This document shows, piece after piece, positions 3,997 to 5,898 of a stretch of 5,898 nt of DNA. The position numbers and the translations under genes are program-made. How positions within the stretch are numbered: position 1 is the first letter of the stretch; every line of letters begins with the position of its first letter. The stretch is from DATCZS01 sp036525795. GTDB lineage: Bacteria > Actinomycetota > Acidimicrobiia > Spongiisociales > ZC4RG35. Below the pieces are notes generated by a model. It was not told the DNA's origin. It ran no database searches and worked only from the letters and a program-made list of their open reading frames with translations. The stretch covers positions 1 to 5,898 of the forward strand of contig DATCZS010000081.1 of assembly GCA_036525795.1 (NCBI GenBank). The letters are read 5' to 3'.

Positions 3997-4744
3997 GTTC
4001 ACCGGGCCATGTCCCGGTGAACACGAACTCGGCCGGACCGGAGAGCCAGGCGGCTCCGTCCGAGAAGCGAATCCGCCCCGTGCCTCCGGGAACCGCGACG
4101 GAGATCTCGTCGACACCCGTCTCCCGGCTCGCCACCATCGCGGCAGCCGCCATACCCGTGCCGCACGCCCGGGTCTCCCCCACACCCCTCTCCCACACCC
4201 GGAGGCGAATCGAACCGGGCCCGTCGAACGCCATGAACTCCACGTTCGTCCCGTCGGGGAACCGGCGATCGGCTTCCACCCTGCGGCCAATCCCGGCAAC
4301 ATCGACGCCGTCCGGATCCGCGACCACGGTCACTGCATGCGGGTTGCCCACAGATGCCGTCCGGTACTCCCTGCCGTCGACCTCGACGGTGTCGCCCAGA
4401 TCGACCGGGCCCAACTCGACCTCCACCAGATCGCGTCCGACAACCGCCCGTCTCTCGCCCACCGGAGTCTCGATCACCATCGCCTCGGCAGAGGCGAATC
4501 CCCGCTCCAGGGCGTATCGGGCCACACACCGCAGACCGTTGCCGCACATCTCCGCGGGCGAACCGTCGGCGTTCCAATAGCGCATCGTGACGTTGGCGGC
4601 GCGCCGTCCCACCGCCAGAACACCGTCGGCCCCGACGCCGGTTCGACGGTGACAGAGCGCAGCGATCATCTCGGAATCGGCGGAGAACGGTTCGTCGACC
4701 ACGACGAAGTCGTTCTCCAGCCCGTGCATCTTGGTGAATCTCAC
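3980..4744 (-). CDS. dapF: Diaminopimelate epimerase
   Basis: Converts LL- to meso-diaminopimelate, the last step before lysine and the cross-linking residue of peptidoglycan; cytoplasmic and cofactor-free. The 254 residues form the two mirror domains of the family. Both catalytic cysteines are present: Cys67 in EMCGNGLRC (65-73) and Cys194 in ETRACGTGMA (190-199). Substrate-binding features are the N-terminal KMHGLENDF (5-13), with Asn11, and GNPH (133-136). The GTG at 4742-4744 overlaps the miaA stop (GTGA), and GGAG (4750-4753) lies five bases upstream, so translation is probably coupled to miaA. It is slightly short for the family, with no motif missing. The 3' end overlaps lexA by 17 bases, and its codons for residues 241-250 encode an inverted repeat that follows the lexA stop. 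Identification is firm. Confidence 0.97.
   Translation of the reverse strand: MRFTKMHGLENDFVVVDEPFSADSEMIAALCHRRTGVGADGVLAVGRRAANVTMRYWNADGSPAEMCGNGLRCVARYALERGFASAEAMVIETPVGERRAVVGRDLVEVELGPVDLGDTVEVDGREYRTASVGNPHAVTVVADPDGVDVAGIGRRVEADRRFPDGTNVEFMAFDGPGSIRLRVWERGVGETRACGTGMAAAAMVASRETGVDEISVAVPGGTGRIRFSDGAAWLSGPAEFVFTGTWPGELSEPS
3997..4022 (+). terminator. Probable lexA terminator hairpin, inside dapF coding sequence
   Basis: GTTCACCGGG (3997-4006) and CCCGGTGAAC (4013-4022) are perfectly complementary, with a 6-base loop, and begin immediately after the lexA TGA (3994-3996). No T-run follows, so this is a U-less terminator or mRNA-stabilising hairpin. On the other strand the same bases encode dapF residues 241-250 (VFTGTWPGEL), so the structure is shared by both convergent transcripts. 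Confidence 0.6.
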
Positions 4745-5631
4745 ACCAGCTCCAATTCCGAGGCCGCCCGCGCCGTGACGTCATCGACCGAGTCGGTCCA
4801 GTCGATCCATGCTATCCGCGGGTCGGGCCGGAAGAACGTGCGCTGGCGTTTGACCAGCGCTTCCGTGGCCACCCGGACGGCCTCGAACCCCTCGTCTTCC
4901 GCCACGCGGCCGTCCACCACCGCCACGAGCTCCTTGTAGCCGACCGCCTGAGATGCGGTTCGACCGAGACGGCTCCGCAGCGCCCTGACCTCGTCCAGCA
5001 GGCCCCGGCTGCGCATCTCTCCCAGACGGCCCGCAATCCGGGCACCCGAAGCGTCGCCAGGGTCGATACCGACCGCCCGAAACGGAATCGACGGCCGGTA
5101 CTCGGCCACATCCCTGCGCCGGGGATCGGCTGCCCGGCGGGACGGTGAGCGTCCGGTGAGCAACAGCACCTCCAGAGCACGGACCACCCGCCGGGGATTC
5201 GCCAGGTCGACATGGTCGCCGGCTCGAGGATCGCTCCCCAGCAACTCTGCGCGGACAGAATCGAGCGGCCGGCCTTCCAGCGCACTTCGCAACACCGGAT
5301 CCGTCTGGTCGAACACCATCGGGTCGACGACAGCCCTGAAGTGCAGCCCGGATCCGCCCACGATGATCACGTCTCCCTCGACCGAGCCGATCACCGCCCG
5401 CGCCCGGGACTGGAACTCTGCGACGGAGAACTCCTCGTCCGGGTCGCACAGATCGATCATCTCGTGGGGAACCCTCGCCCGGTCCTCAGGGCTGGGCTTG
5501 GCGGTCCCGATGTCCATACCCCGATAGACCTGCATCGAGTCGACAGAGAGGATCGTGGCCCCCTCCCGCTCGGCCAGCCGCATCGCCACCTCGCTCTTCC
5601 CGGCCGCGGTGGGTCCGAGAACGGCGAACAC
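4741..5631 (-). CDS. miaA: tRNA dimethylallyltransferase
   Basis: Transfers the dimethylallyl group from DMAPP to N6 of A37 in tRNAs that read codons starting with U, giving i6A37, the substrate of MiaB. The 296 residues match the family length. Visible motifs: P-loop GPTAAGKS (6-13); SVDSMQVYRGMDIGTAKPS (29-47) with conserved Asp31; GGSGLHFRAV (92-101); NPRRVVRALEV (145-155); QAVGYKEL (228-235); and KRQRTFFR (261-268). One oddity is His97 where the family usually has Tyr (GGxGLY). The GTG at 5629-5631 is the only start close enough before the P-loop; its ribosome binding site is weak and it begins 5 bases after the miaB stop, suggesting coupling to miaB. The stop overlaps the dapF start by 3 bases. 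Confidence 0.97.
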   Translation of the reverse strand: MFAVLGPTAAGKSEVAMRLAEREGATILSVDSMQVYRGMDIGTAKPSPEDRARVPHEMIDLCDPDEEFSVAEFQSRARAVIGSVEGDVIIVGGSGLHFRAVVDPMVFDQTDPVLRSALEGRPLDSVRAELLGSDPRAGDHVDLANPRRVVRALEVLLLTGRSPSRRAADPRRRDVAEYRPSIPFRAVGIDPGDASGARIAGRLGEMRSRGLLDEVRALRSRLGRTASQAVGYKELVAVVDGRVAEDEGFEAVRVATEALVKRQRTFFRPDPRIAWIDWTDSVDDVTARAASELELV

Positions 5632-5636
5632 GCGTC

Positions 5637-5898
5637 TCAGAGGGGGCTCCCCACCAGATGGTGCTGCGCCGCCTGGGTGATCGTCACATCGTGGAACGTT
5701 CCAATCGGGCGATCCCCCACCACGTGGACCACCTTGCCGCCCCGGGATCGGGTGGTGGCGACCAGCGGGTCCTTCCTCGACGGGCCCTCGGACAGCACTT
5801 CGATCGTCCGGCCGACCATCGCCGCGTTCGACTCGAGGGACAGCCGGCCATGGAGGTCCACCAGCCGCTGGAAGCGCTCTCCCACCACGTCGCGGGCG
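5637..5898 (-). CDS. miaB: tRNA-2-methylthio-N6-dimethylallyladenosine synthase MiaB, C-terminal part
   Basis: Only the last 86 residues are in the window; the gene continues past the right edge, so the radical-SAM core and iron-sulfur cysteines are not visible. What is seen is the end of the core (ARDVVGERFQRLVDLH) followed by a TRAM domain with the MiaB-type segment GRTIEVLSEGPSRKD and a closing VVHVVGD...GTFHDVTITQAAQHHLVG. TRAM domains bind tRNA. MiaB adds the methylthio group at C2 of i6A37. Directly upstream of miaA in the same direction, as in other actinomycetes, which strengthens the call over the related methylthiotransferases RimO and MtaB. The GTG at 5886-5888 is internal and not the start. 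Confidence 0.9.
   Translation of the reverse strand, partial: ARDVVGERFQRLVDLHGRLSLESNAAMVGRTIEVLSEGPSRKDPLVATTRSRGGKVVHVVGDRPIGTFHDVTITQAAQHHLVGSPL

Noticed and set aside
3216..4580. 454-codon open frame on the plus strand
   Set aside because: It runs across lexA and then antisense to dapF in another frame. Its product is Arg/Pro/Ser-rich low-complexity sequence typical of an out-of-frame read in GC-rich DNA, and it begins inside the SOS operator region.
3999..4784. 261-codon minus-strand frame overlapping dapF
   Set aside because: A frame-shifted shadow of dapF, rich in Arg and Gly; dapF itself has both catalytic cysteines and a coupled start.

Overview
This is a high-GC bacterial window whose gene order is that of an actinomycete-type chromosome. 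The layout tRNAs / dut / nrdR / LysM gene / lexA / dapF / miaA / miaB matches, in compressed form, the order I recall from Mycobacterium tuberculosis (dut Rv2697c, nrdR Rv2718c, LysM Rv2719c, lexA Rv2720, dapF Rv2726c, miaA Rv2727c, miaB Rv2733c). The LexA operators (TCGAAC-N4-GTTCGA) also fit Actinomycetota. A deep-branching class such as Acidimicrobiia is possible, but the sequence alone does not settle it. There is no sign of a mobile element, a CRISPR array or recent transfer.

Left part (1-910). Three tRNA genes, all on the minus strand, are read in the order Gly(GCC), Cys(GCA), Val(GAC); none encodes its CCA end. A promoter-like sequence precedes tRNA-Gly. A textbook intrinsic terminator lies between tRNA-Gly and tRNA-Cys, and a strong hairpin follows tRNA-Val. 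Upstream of them is dut (dUTPase, minus). The first 116 bases hold no recognisable gene, only one further hairpin.

Middle (967-2725). A plus-strand gene encodes an unrecognised 437-residue protein: N-terminal zinc-ribbon motif, disordered and acidic linker, one membrane helix, and an extracytoplasmic helical domain. Its end overlaps the end of the convergent nrdR (minus), the repressor of ribonucleotide reductase genes.

SOS core (2793-3996). A 92-residue membrane-anchored LysM protein (minus) and lexA (plus) are divergent. The 277 bp between them carry four LexA operators in a row, one inside the spacer of a good promoter reading toward the LysM gene. This looks like a YneA/DivS/Rv2719c-type damage-induced division inhibitor controlled together with LexA itself. 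nrdR lies 67 bp downstream of the LysM gene, so it may be read through in the same transcript.

Right part (3980-5898). miaB (partial), miaA and dapF form a tight minus-strand operon: tRNA A37 prenylation and methylthiolation, then diaminopimelate epimerase for peptidoglycan and lysine. The dapF end overlaps the lexA end, and a perfect 10-bp inverted repeat starting one base after the lexA stop is encoded inside the last codons of dapF. The tRNA-Cys in this window has the A36-A37-A38 element that MiaA recognises.

Overall this is a housekeeping and stress chromosome segment (nucleotide pool, DNA damage, cell wall, tRNA modification). The points most worth follow-up are the four-operator SOS region, the small LysM protein, the embedded lexA hairpin and the zinc-ribbon membrane protein.
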